Assembly: GCF_002284535.1 (NCBI RefSeq)
Contig: NZ_NPKH01000035.1
Location: 62,001 to 126,000 of the forward strand
Direction: 5' to 3'
DNA: 64,000 nt
From: Mesorhizobium wenxiniae
GTDB taxonomy: Bacteria; Pseudomonadota; Alphaproteobacteria; Rhizobiales; Rhizobiaceae
Part shown: in pieces, positions 18,980 through 28,600 of the stretch
Layout of the letters: each line of letters opens with the position of its first letter
Numbering within the stretch: the first letter of the stretch is position 1
Notes under the pieces: model-generated
The model's database searches: none
Seen by the model: only the letters and a program-made list of their open reading frames with translations
Told to the model about the DNA's origin: nothing
Translations under genes and position numbers: made by a program

Positions 18980-19129
18980 CGTAGACGGGCACGGGGAAGG
19001 GCGACGGGACGGGGGAGGCGGGAGGCGCAGGGGCTTGTGGATGGCTCGTCGCGACAGCCTGCTGTGCCAGCAGCATCAGGACGACGGCCGCTACTACTCC
19101 CCGCGCCACGTTGATTTACTTGTTACCAT
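18980..19129 (-). pseudogene. Remnant of ompW 5' end (signal peptide region)
   Basis: The minus strand keeps a leader close to that of the intact OmpW gene at 32753-33451: AGGAGCAATATC before the ATG at 19129, then after a shift ARGVVAAVVLMLLAQQAVA, a Sec signal peptide. The rest of the gene is gone. Position relative to the prolyl oligopeptidase copy is the same as in the intact pair, so both are one duplicated unit. Confidence 0.7.
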
Positions 19130-19268
19130 GATATTGCTCCTTGCTCTTCAGAAAATGGTAGACTGCTATAGTCCTGCAGTATTGATTGAGATCGACAGCG
19201 TGCGGGCGCGCATTTGCGCAAACCGTGCTCGCATTATTTGCACCCTTGCCGCAGTACTCGACCTGTAC

Positions 19269-20404
19269 TCACTCATCCGAAGTTCGCCCTTGTCGAGCTC
19301 CCGGTCTTTTATGAAGGCTATCGGCGTGCCAGCCGATCGCGCTGCGAAGAAAATTGGTGCCCAGACTGATGAATGCGGCTTGCTCCCGATTGTCCTTGCC
19401 GTAGCCGTGCCCGCCTGCGCTGGCCTCGTAGAAGTAAGCGGGATAGCCAAGGGCCTGCAGTTTTGCGGCCATCTTGCGCGCATGGCCCGGATGGACGCGG
19501 TCGTCGCGTTTCGTGGTGGCGATCAGGATAGGCGGATAGGGCTGTCCCGGCGCCGCGGCGTGATAGGCGGAGATTTCCTTCAGGAAAGCCCAATCGTCAG
19601 CCTTGTCCGGATCGCCATATTCGTCGATCCAGCTCGCGCCCGCCAAGAGCTTGGTGTAGCGACGCATGTCGATAAGCGGAATTGTGCAGAACAGAGCCCC
19701 GAAATGCTCAGGATAGCGGGTCAGCATGTTGGCGATCAGCAGGCCGCCATTTGAGCCGCCCTCGGCGGCAATCCGCCTCGGCAGGGTGATGCCCCTTCGC
19801 ACGAGGTCGGCGGCAACGGCGGCGAAATCGTCATGGGCGAGACGCTTGCCCTCCCTGCGCCCGGCATCGTGCCAGCGGGTGCCGAACTCGCCGCCGCCGC
19901 GGATGTTCGCCTCCACACACGTGCCGCCGCGCTCCAGCCACAGCTTGCCCAGCGGGGAGTTGTAGTAGGGAAGGAGCGATATGCCGAACCCGCCATAAGC
20001 GGAAAGGTGAACCGGAGCATCTCCGTTCCCGTTCGCCGGACCAACCTGCGTATAGGGGATCAGCTCATGATCGATAGAGACTGCCTCGTGGCGCGTGACC
20101 ACCAGTCCAGATGCATCGAAATTCTCCGGGCTGCGCTTCACCCGCGCGGATTTCCCGCATCTCGCCAGAAATTGTAAAGGTATTGACCGCGGCGCGCGAT
20201 CAGGGGAATCCTGTCGAAACGGTCGAACATCACTGTAAGCGCCGCCCGGTCGCGCTCGAACTGCGTTCCACCGAAATGCTTCAGGGTCTTTGCCGACTGG
20301 CTGGCGGTCCACGCAAGTGCACGTTCGCGTTCTACATCTTCAAACCAGAGATGGGGGTCATCGTCGGGTGCATTCATTGTAGGGCGGAAATCGAATTCGG
20401 TCAT
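19269..20404 (-). pseudogene. Prolyl oligopeptidase family gene, internally deleted copy
   Basis: The N-terminal 80 or so codons (from the ATG at 20404) and the C-terminal catalytic domain match the full gene at 33490-35652, but about 1.0 kb (the beta-propeller part) is missing between GNPRG and the stretch before SPENFDASGL. The junction shifts the frame. The nucleophile motif EGGSNGG, DDRVHPGH and GGHGYG are still readable, and the last codons diverge from the parent. Confidence 0.85.
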
Positions 20405-20800
20405 GTCCGGACGACCTGAGGAATGAAAGTCGAATGGCTTCCGTTTGCTCGGGATTGTCCGGTGTTTGCGGGGGCGCCCGCATGTCCAAAAAGCGTGTTC
20501 ATGGATGAGTTCTTCCCGGTGCGGCGTCGCAGTGCTTTTGCGCATAGGACTGCAATCGTCGTGGCAACTGGGAAAAACGTTAATGAACAATGCGATCGTT
20601 CTGGAAGCGTTGTGTCACATGTCCGACATCGTCGAGAATCCGACACCGAGTGCTCCTCCTAATCACCGGATGAACCTCCGGCGCCAGTCGGTGACACCAT
20701 GCAGAACTCGAGCAGTGAAGCTCATTGGTGAACTTGGTTGACGCCCAACATCTTCGCTCTGGAGCGCTTCACGCATACGGATTCATGGCAGACACCATGC
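19344..20800. repeat. Copy A of a duplicated segment (partner 33598-36055)
   Basis: Near-identical sequence to 33598-36055, apart from the internal deletion of about 1.0 kb. It covers the prolyl oligopeptidase gene and about 400 bp upstream of it. The shared upstream part includes GACATCGTCGAGAATCCGAC and GAGCGCTTCACG and ends at GGCAGACACCATG. Within this non-coding part both copies keep a short frame ending in RAVKLIGELG, but I see no gene there. Confidence 0.85.
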
Positions 20801-20924
20801 GATCGCATGCGACTGGTCCCTATGGCAACTTGAGCTGATGTCGGGCCGCAGTCGATATGCTCTATGAGGGTTCAGGAGAGGGGGAGCTCGGGCTCGGCGT
20901 AGTATCTCGGCCAGACGGCCATGG

Positions 20925-21135
20925 CCGGCGATGTCTTGCTGACGCCGCGCATTGGCATGCCCGCAAACAATGGGCAGTGCGGGGCAAGTCTGCTTGGAAC
21001 AATGGGCTGCAGCAGGCGCCAGTGGGGCCCGGCCGCGCTCCATCTCCATACCCCTCGCAAAAAGCCCTGCGTGAGCACCATCCAAAGAAGCGGTTGCACT
21101 GCGTCGCCGCGTTTGCGCCCACTGAACTACGGCTT
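20925..21135 (+). pseudogene. Decayed LuxR/TraR-like regulator, helix-turn-helix part
   Basis: Three frames together give DVLLTPR, QWAVRGKSAW and AALHLHTPRKKPCVSTIQRS. These align with VLLTPREYECLQWAARGKSA and AAFHLDNAKKKLGVRTITQA of the intact traR at 10574-11344. Only the DNA-binding end is visible, with several frameshifts. It lies upstream of a traI remnant and an fseA-type gene, the order known from symbiosis islands. Confidence 0.75.
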
Positions 21136-21138
21136 AAC

Positions 21139-21154
21139 CTGTACAACTATACAG
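21139..21154. promoter_or_regulatory. Dyad CTGTACAACTATACAG, possible tra-box-like site
   Basis: Arms CTGTA and TACAG flank six bases, about 60 bp upstream of the traI remnant start. TraR-type activators bind 16-20 bp dyads at this position. No functional comparison is possible from the window alone. Confidence 0.3.
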
Positions 21155-21213
21155 CCTGCCATAGCGCGGAACTTGGCCTCCAATGGCGAAACTTTTCCCC
21201 CGAGGAGACCCAG

Positions 21214-21510
21214 ATGACTGACCTTATAGCCCGCGCCACGACAACTTGCCCACAAGCATCGTGCAATCCACCGCCACGCCACTACGTCTCCAAGGAACGC
21301 CCTGAACTGGACGCAGGAGCCGATCACCGATACGAAACGAATACCCTTGGCGTGCTCAGGCCGCGCTGGCTGTCGCTGCGCGGGTTCGACGGTGTTCTGG
21401 CTGTTTGCGCGCGCCTTCTGCCCTCCAAGGTGCCAATGGCGCACGCTTCGACGAAATGCCTCCATCGAGGTCTGGTGGCTCCGGCGCCGGTGCTTTGCCA
21501 GGAGGCATGA
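21214..21510 (+). pseudogene. N-terminal part of a traI-like acyl-homoserine lactone synthase, truncated
   Basis: A 98-residue frame with a strong leader (GAGGAGACCCAG before the ATG). YVSKERPELDAGADHRYETN matches the LuxI R-x-x-V-F-K-E-R-L-x-W-D region, and GFDGVLAVCARLLPSK matches the conserved RLLP strand. The C-terminal half (FAGM to VAG) found in the other two fragments is missing here. Key aromatic and catalytic positions have changed, so it is not functional. Confidence 0.6.
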
Positions 21511-21549
21511 CGTTTCGACGTTCGTGGGGGCGGGCAGGGGGGCACAGTC

Positions 21550-22353
21550 ATGCCTGCAGTTCTCGTGACTGGCGCGGTCGAGGCTGATTGGCGGGATGAA
21601 AGATCATACGACTACACCACTGGTATGACGCCGCGCGAATGGGCTTGGGAGTTTTTGCGCCGCAATCCAGCATTCCAGCGTGATGTGACGGCTGCCAGCA
21701 GGCCAATAGCTGGTCTTACCAACCCTTGCTTGACGTGGTCGCGTCGGCCGGCGACCTGTCACGCTGGGGTGTTCTGTTTCGCCGAGTCTTATGGGCGAAA
21801 TTCGATCGTTTTCTGGTCTCCGCTCTGGTGCGTCCATGTGTTGCCAGTCATTGCAGAACATCTGCCAGCATCGTCGGAGACAACGCCGTACCAACTCTTG
21901 GCATTGCCATGTCGTGCGACGGTCCTGCTGGCGCCCGACAAGGGCCAACATGTTCTTCTTCGCAATGCTGAGCATACGCTCCAGCTCGCCGTCTCTGGCG
22001 CGGATATCTTGCACCCTGTCTGTCTCCGAACCGAGGCGATCTGGCCCGCGAAGCTTTTGAGGCACCGCCTGAGGGCGCTCGAGTGCCTCAATGCTCTAAG
22101 TGTGGGTCAACGTCTGCCTGCCCGCTTGTTTCCGCGGGAAAAACGCGGTCCCCGTCTAAACTTCGTTCTTCGTGCGCTCGACGGATCGCTTGCCGGGGCC
22201 TCACATCGCGAGCTCGCCGAAGCGCTGATTGGTCAACGCCGCGTCGATGCCGACTGGAGGGATCCTCGCGACCATCTGCGCGACCGCATTCGCCGCGCCG
22301 TCTCTCGTGGCCGCGCCCTTATGAATGGCGGATACAGAGATCTCCTCACTTGA
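21550..22353 (+). CDS. fseA: FseA-like excision activator, DUF6499 + DUF2285 in one open frame
   Basis: A 267-residue frame. Residues 12-48 (DWRDERSYDYTTGMTPREWA, WEFLRRNPAFQRDV) are the DUF6499 half known as Msi172. Residues about 130-267 (HVLLRNAEHTLQLAV to ALMNGGYRDLL) are the DUF2285 half known as Msi171. In ICEMlSymR7A the halves are joined by programmed +1 frameshifting to make FseA, which triggers excision and is blocked by QseM. Here they share a frame, but the linker (about 48-80) looks more natural one frame over (see findings), so the product may be altered. It follows luxR and traI remnants; a qseM remnant follows on the opposite strand. Confidence 0.7.
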   Translation: MPAVLVTGAVEADWRDERSYDYTTGMTPREWAWEFLRRNPAFQRDVTAASRPIAGLTNPCLTWSRRPATCHAGVFCFAESYGRNSIVFWSPLWCVHVLPVIAEHLPASSETTPYQLLALPCRATVLLAPDKGQHVLLRNAEHTLQLAVSGADILHPVCLRTEAIWPAKLLRHRLRALECLNALSVGQRLPARLFPREKRGPRLNFVLRALDGSLAGASHRELAEALIGQRRVDADWRDPRDHLRDRIRRAVSRGRALMNGGYRDLLT

Positions 22354-22394
22354 AAAGTAACCGTCCGCCCTGTGCGTCAGCCGTCGAACAGTTC

Positions 22395-22590
22395 GGAACT
22401 AGTACTTGGTCGCATCAGCTCGCCAGGTCGACACGGCTGCGAAGCGTCCTGCGGGTGCGCTCTGGTTCAGGCGTCGGTCGATGCCGATGCACGTTCGGCA
22501 TTGTCCGATAGCCGACAATGTCGAGTACGCAACGTAAGGGAAGCTGACTATCGGGCGTTTCAAATGCTTTTTGCCTTGGCACGGTACATG
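22395..22590 (-). pseudogene. qseM-like remnant
   Basis: The minus strand contains PEPERTRRTLRSRVDLAS, matching REPERARNVLRSHLDRANW of the intact QseM proteins. Upstream and downstream parts are frameshifted. It occupies the same place relative to the fseA-type gene as the intact qseM at 18299-18580. Confidence 0.6.
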
Positions 22591-22594
22591 CACG

Positions 22595-23335
22595 CTTCTT
22601 CACGCCCCGCCTGCGCTTCAGGAGCTACGAGGAGATGAACGCCTGGCTGCTCGACAAATGCGTCGCCTGGGCCAAGGCTCACCGCCATGTCGACCAGCCC
22701 GAGCGCACGATCTGGGATGTGTTCGAGGAAGAGCGCGGCAGACTGGTCGAGTATCGTAGCCCCTTCGATGGCTTCCACACGGTTCCCGCCTCGGTGTCGA
22801 AGACCTGCACCGTGCGCTTCGACAACAACAAATACTCGGTGCTGTCGACCGCCGTCGGCCGCCCGGTCGAGATCCAGGCCTATGCCGACCGCATCGTCAT
22901 CCGTCAGGACGGGGTGATTGTGGGCGAGCATGTCCGCTCGTTCGGCCGCGGGCAGACGCTCTACGACCCATGGCACTACGTTCCCGTGCTGGCTCGTAAG
23001 CCCGGCGCCTTGCGCAACGGCGCGCCATTCCAGGGCTGGGAGCTGCCGCCGGCGATGGAGCGGGTGCGGCGCAGGCTGAAGGCTGCCGATGACGGCGATC
23101 GGCAGATGGTAGCGATCCTGACGGCGGTGCTGTCCGATGGTCTCGACGCCGTCGAGTCCGCCTGCCAGCAGGCGCTCGCCGAGAACGTCTGCTCGTCGGC
23201 CGTCATCCTCAATATCGTGGCCCGCCGGCGTGATCCGGCACCGGCCGTGACCATCCTCACATCCGACGCGCTGCGTCTGCGCCATGAGCCGCAGGCCGAC
23301 TGCGCCCGCTACGACAGCCTCAGGAGGGCAAGCTG
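22595..23335 (+). pseudogene. istA: IS21-family istA, C-terminal part
   Basis: An open frame reading FFTPRLRFRSYEEMNAWLLD, YRSPFDGFHTVPASVSKTCT and SDALRLRHEPQADCARYDSL, the C-terminal third of IstA. The N-terminal helix-turn-helix and DDE core are missing at the qseM junction. It is directly followed by istB (the last bases overlap the istB leader). Confidence 0.85.
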
Positions 23336-24400
23336 ATGGAACGCACCGAGATACTGGACCTGATGGGGACGCTGAAGCTCTCTGGCATGCGCAGCGCCTA
23401 TGACGAGATCATGGCCACCGCCATAAAGCGTCAGCACGAGCCGCCCAGGATCGTCGGCGACCTGCTGTCGGCCGAGATCACCGAGAAGCAGGCCCGTTCG
23501 ATCAAATACCAGCTCACCGTCGCCAAGCTGCCGCTCGCCAAGGACATCGACGACTTCGACTTCGCCGACACGCCGGTCAACGAGGCCCTGGTCCGCGATC
23601 TCGCCACCGGCGCCTTCGTCGCGGACCAGCGCAACGCTGTTCTCATCGGCGGCACCGGAACCGGCAAATCGCATCTCGCCATCGCGATTGCCCGGGCGCT
23701 CATCGGTAACGGAGCTCGCGGGCGCTTCTTCAACGTCGTCGACCTGGTCAACCGGCTCGAGACCGAGCATCGCGCCGGCAAGCAGGGGCACATCGCCGAC
23801 TACCTGACCCGGCTCGACTTCGCAGTGCTCGACGAGCTCGGGTATCTCCCCTTCGCCCAGGCCGGCGGCCAACTGCTCTTCCACCTCATCAGCCGGCTCT
23901 ACGAACGGACCTCGATCATCGTCACCACGAACCTCGCCTTCGGTGAATGGCCGGCCGTCTTCGGCGACGCCAAGATGACGACCGCCTTGCTCGACCGGCT
24001 CACCCATCACTGCGAGATCATCGAGACCGGCAACGAATCCTGGCGCTTCAAGAACCGCTCTCAAAAGCTAAAGCCGCCAGAGCCCAATCAGCCGCGCCCG
24101 ACCGGGCTGCACCACCCAGACCAGTTCCACCCGGTCGGGCGCTCACCGCAGCGCTCTACATCAGGGGGTCAAAATTGGATGCCGAGCGGGGTCAACTTTG
24201 GATGCCGTTTGACAAGAGGTGTATTGACTCGGCACGAGCCCAAGCCAGGCCGCAAAGTCTCGCCCGCGTTTGAAGCTCTCCATCGGCGGAGCAAAGCCGC
24301 TGATCGCCAACGCAGTCTGGGGCCCGACACCAGACATTGTCTGGATTCGCCGCGCTGTATCAGTCGCCAGGGAAAAGGGCTTTGGCCTTTGCCATTTTGA
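23336..24400 (+). CDS. istB: IS21-family IstB ATP-binding helper, with read-through tail
   Basis: The first 240 residues are a complete IstB AAA+ ATPase: Walker A GGTGTGKSHLAIAIA, Walker B FAVLDELGYLPF, and sensor region SIIVTTNLAFGEWPAVFGDA. IstB usually ends soon after ESWRFKNR; here the frame continues about 115 residues through the IS21 end into the adjacent IS110 remnant, so the tail is not conserved sequence. With istA truncated, transposition from this copy is unlikely. Confidence 0.88.
   Translation: MERTEILDLMGTLKLSGMRSAYDEIMATAIKRQHEPPRIVGDLLSAEITEKQARSIKYQLTVAKLPLAKDIDDFDFADTPVNEALVRDLATGAFVADQRNAVLIGGTGTGKSHLAIAIARALIGNGARGRFFNVVDLVNRLETEHRAGKQGHIADYLTRLDFAVLDELGYLPFAQAGGQLLFHLISRLYERTSIIVTTNLAFGEWPAVFGDAKMTTALLDRLTHHCEIIETGNESWRFKNRSQKLKPPEPNQPRPTGLHHPDQFHPVGRSPQRSTSGGQNWMPSGVNFGCRLTRGVLTRHEPKPGRKVSPAFEALHRRSKAADRQRSLGPDTRHCLDSPRCISRQGKGLWPLPF
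24160..24215. repeat. IS21 right-end repeats
   Basis: GGGTCAAAATTGGATGCCG and GGGTCAACTTTGGATGCCG lie 27 bp apart, followed by TTTGACA. Multiple short terminal repeats are normal at IS21 ends. The left end of this element is gone. Confidence 0.6.
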
Positions 24401-24979
24401 CCTCGATCCGGGCCGTCTTTTCAGCAATCTGTTCGAGCAGATCAAAGCATTTCTCGCGCACCAGGGCTGGCAGGTCACTGTTCGGCTCCTCAAGGAGACT
24501 TTCAATCCGCTTGATGTGGGCGATCCCTTTCGGATGACGTGGCCATATTCGTACAGTACCGAACGCAAGCATTCACAAGCACGATGCGCTGATGGAGGAG
24601 GCGCTCCCGAGCTCGGAACAACACAGCGCATGCCTGCTGATCTTCCGACTTCGGCTGTACAAAACGCATCTCCGGGCGCTGTGGTGCAACGACGATTACT
24701 TCAGCATCGGCAGCATCGTTTTTCTACCGTTTGACAAAGGGCCGCACATATTGAGGTGCGATCAGCTTCACTGGTGGCCAAATTTGACCATTCTCGGGCC
24801 CAGTAGCTCGCGCTGCCGCCTGCTTCCATCACAACCACGGCAGGCGGCTGGCTTGCCATGAACTGCCGGAACCGTGACCTCGTCAGCTTCTTACGGAAAC
24901 TGAGATGCCCCGTCATTGTCGCGCCGTGAAGTTGGAAAACGTTCTTTGCCAGATCCACCCCGATCATAGTACCCTTCAT
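24225..24979 (-). pseudogene. IS110-family transposase, broken and 3'-truncated
   Basis: Starts with MKGTMIGVDLAKNVFQLHGA at 24979, keeps AVVVMEAGGSASYWAR, then shifts frame (RPEMRFVQPKSEDQQA, VLYEYGHVIRKG, TARRIQTMSGVGPQTALAIS, GRDFAAWLGLVP). An in-frame stop follows FVKR. The C-terminus is cut by the IS21 right end, so IS21 inserted into this element. Confidence 0.85.
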
Positions 24980-25679
24980 TTGCCGTTCTCTCCTTTTCGT
25001 GGCGTTGAACACCACGATCTTGGCACATTGCGATGCCGTCTGGGGGAGGGCGGCAATCATCCATCTTCTGATGTTTGGCTTCTGATGTTTGGCGAACGGC
25101 TTCACATGAACGGATGGGAGCACGGCGAATTTAACGACCGAGCTTCGCGGTCCCCCAATAATGCGCGGTCACGCACCCCTCGACGCAACGATGCACCTCG
25201 GCAGCTCCCCCCGCGCGACCGTAAAGCGGCGATTTACCACCTCACAACAGCCAATTGCGGGACTTATGCGCAGACGGCGCGAAAACGCCGAGTTCCTGCG
25301 ACGATGGTGCGATTATTCGAGCAACCCGGTCCACCGGGGCTGCTATATGTCACCGTGCGAGCCATTGGCCTACAAGGACGCAGACTGGGAAATCACTTAA
25401 AGCAGCCAGATTGCTGAGGCGAATGTCCCGGAAAACTGCCGGTGATCGACGGAAGGGTTCGCCGGACAGCTTTGGCACTGGTCCTTACGAGAGGTTGTAA
25501 GGGGTGAGTGTGCAAAGATTAGTCTGGTGTCCATGCACGGCATCAATGATTAAAGATGGATGCGAAGACGGATATCTCAACAAGCATGTGGGGTAGATCG
25601 TCCCCAGACCTATTCAAAAGAAGAGCTGCTGATGACTTCGCGGTGCGGCCGATGCAGAGCGTGCTGCCTTTGGTGAACG
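24980..25679. other. Spacer before the SMC-like gene, no recognisable gene
   Basis: Short frames at 25161-25400 and 24905-25417 overlap one another and have no known motif. The promoter of the large ATPase gene should be in the right-hand 200 bp, but no clear box was found. Confidence 0.35.
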
Positions 25680-28600
25680 ATGTCTCGGGCACAACAATGG
25701 ACAGACGAAAACATGGATAGATCGAATGCTCGTGCGCTGCATTTGCACACCATTGACTCGTTAGTTGCCGATTTAATCGTAGGCACGCCAGTTCTCATTG
25801 AGGGCGGGCACACCTTTTCTCTGCCTGATGCTGCAACGCGTAGCGCCTTGGGATGGTACCAAAATCGTGGCCCTGCGGCTTGGACCGCTGATGTCCGCTC
25901 TCCGCATGCGGAAGAACTCGTAGACGCGATTTCCCAACCGCCACCTGCTGTAAAGGCCTTGCCCTCGCGGCCCGCGAACGCGAACAACAGGCGACTTCGG
26001 CTGAAGAGGGTGGAGGCCCACCGGTTCGCCGGCCTGCATAAGTTTGGGACACCGGATGCGGCCCCGGAGAATTATGTCCACGAGTTCTCGTGCCCAATCA
26101 CGCTCTTCGAAGGGCGGAACGGATCCGGCAAGACCTCGCTACTCAATGCCGTCATCTGGACGCTCACAGGTCAGATGCTTCGGCCCCAGCGCGAACCTGA
26201 AAGCCCGGAGGACTTCGATTGCTGGATAGGCAATGCGGAGGACGAGCGAACAACGCACAAATTGTCGTCACTGACACCAATGCCATTCTTGGATCAGTAC
26301 CGACCCGACAAGGACTGGGTTCCAGCTGATACCTGGGTTGAACTGACCTTCGTTGAAGATGGCGGCGTGAAGCTTCCCCCCATCCGCCGCAGCATGACGC
26401 GCTCGCTTCAGGGCAAGCTGAAGGAGTTGCCGCCAGATCTAACCCCGCTCGGGGTCGATCCCATCGCACTTCGCATCGGCACCGTGATGCCGGGCTTACT
26501 CCCGCTCATTCAGTTGGGATCTGAGTCGGAACTCGGACGCGCAGTGTCCGAGCTTACAGGGTTGTCAGCGCTCGTGGACCTTGCTGCACATTCGCGTCGC
26601 GCGAAAACCAAAATCGACAAAGATCTCATCAAGGCCAAGCGCGGCGAACGCGATAAGGCGGACGCCGATTACAACATTGCCAAAGGCGACCTCGAAAAGA
26701 TCTTGCGGACGCATGCTATGCTGGAGCCGCCGACGCCGGTGCCAATCCCGTCGGACGACAAGGCCATTGAGGAAAAGCTTAAGACCATCAAGACGAACTT
26801 CGATGACGCAAAGGCATGCGCGTTTGAGTCCGCGAAAGAGATCCTTGGCGGGCGTTTTGACCCCGCCGATGCAAAACTGCGTTCGGACCTCGAAGAGAAT
26901 ATCAGTCGGGCGCTCGAGCGTGTCAGCCAGCCTCAAACGTTGAAGTCGATCGCACGGCTCGCCGACCTCCGCAAACTGACGCCGGACGAGCTTGGCGACG
27001 CCGAAAACAGGCTAAATGCCATTCTGACGGAAGCACGCACCCTGCAGGAGCTGGCGCAAAATCCATCGAGCGCAGCGCGCACGCGCTTGTATGCACGGAT
27101 CAAGGCCTGGATGGCCGATCATCCGGACCCAGCACGCGACCAAAACCGGTGCGTCGTCTGTGGTGGCGATCATTCCCATGCCGCTGACCCTGTTACGGGC
27201 CAACCGGTCAAACAGCACCTAGCCGGGTCTGCCTCCGATGCTGACCTCTTGTCGCAAACCCTGGCCCATTGGGCGGCAAATGCCCATGGCGATCTGTTGC
27301 GCTCGTTACCCGAGGCGCTTCGCACTGAGTTGGTCGCCGACTTGCCGTCGCATCCGTGCGACCTTCTGCGAAAAGCGCTTGTCGACGAGGCTTTTTCGTT
27401 CGCACCGTTCGCAGGCATTCTTGGCGAATTGAAATCCCCAACGGCCTTAAGCCTCGATGCCGTATTCCAGAACCGCGCGGAGTTGGATGATCCCCTTGCC
27501 ATCTCGTTGCCAGCAGGGTGTAGCGACCTTCAACTAGCCTTGGAGCGCCTTAACCGAGCAATCCGCTTTGCCCATTGGCGCCAAAACAACGATGCCTTGG
27601 CAAAGGATGTCCTGACCCGCGTGCTCGGGCGCAAGCCCAAGGAAGGGGAGCATACAGAGAAACTGACCCTCACGGGGAAGCTGTTGGAACTCCAAAGCAT
27701 CGTCAAAGCAGCCGAGCCGATCTCGGACGCGTTGACCCAGTGTGCGCGGCTTTCAAAGCACTTGGCGACGCGCCGGGCGGCTGAAGCCCGGCTTGGCAAC
27801 TACGCGACGGCAAGCACGGCGCTCGGTCAACTAGCCGATTTGGGGACGCTGGCTGACCAGCAAGTCGACCAGCTTCGCAAAATTCTTCGAACGGATGCCG
27901 CCGCTTGGCGTGATCTCATCTATCTCGGCGCATTTCCCGATACGGCTCACCAACTCGTCGATACCGGTATGGGCCGCAAAGGGGAATTGGACCTCGTAGT
28001 CCAAACAGGAGGCGTCGCGGCCCCAGCCCAACATGTCACGAACGCGTCGGCCCTGCGAGCGAGTTTGGTCGCGTTCTTTTTCGCCTTCTGGCAGCACGTG
28101 CTGAAGGAGCGCGGTGGCTTGACTACCCTGGTGCTTGACGATCCTCAGGAGCTGCTTGACGATGAAAACCGGGAGCGGCTGGCGGCCGCGCTCGGAAAAT
28201 TGGCGAGTGGTGGCGCGCAGGTGATCGTTACGTCTTATGATCCTCGCTTCAGCGGCCGGGTTGCCAAAATCCAGCTTCCGGGCGGAGTTGAGCATCTTGC
28301 CGTGCACCCCGCGACACGGTTGCAGCCCCGTCTCAGGACGATCGTGCCCCATTCCGTCCTGCTTGAGCGCAAGAAGCGCTTCGATGCCGACCCAAATGAA
28401 GAAGAGCCCGCACGCGATTTCGCCGATGGATGTCGCGTGTTCCTCGAGGCGCAGCTTGGTGACATGTTCGACGATCCGGCCCATTCATCCTGGGCCAAGG
28501 CGGCACCGAATCCCACGCTCGCCGATTTCGTGCAGCGAATGCGCCCCTTGGTACGGGCCGGGTCGGCCGGGATGTTCGGCGCAGACATTTTCAGGCGGTT

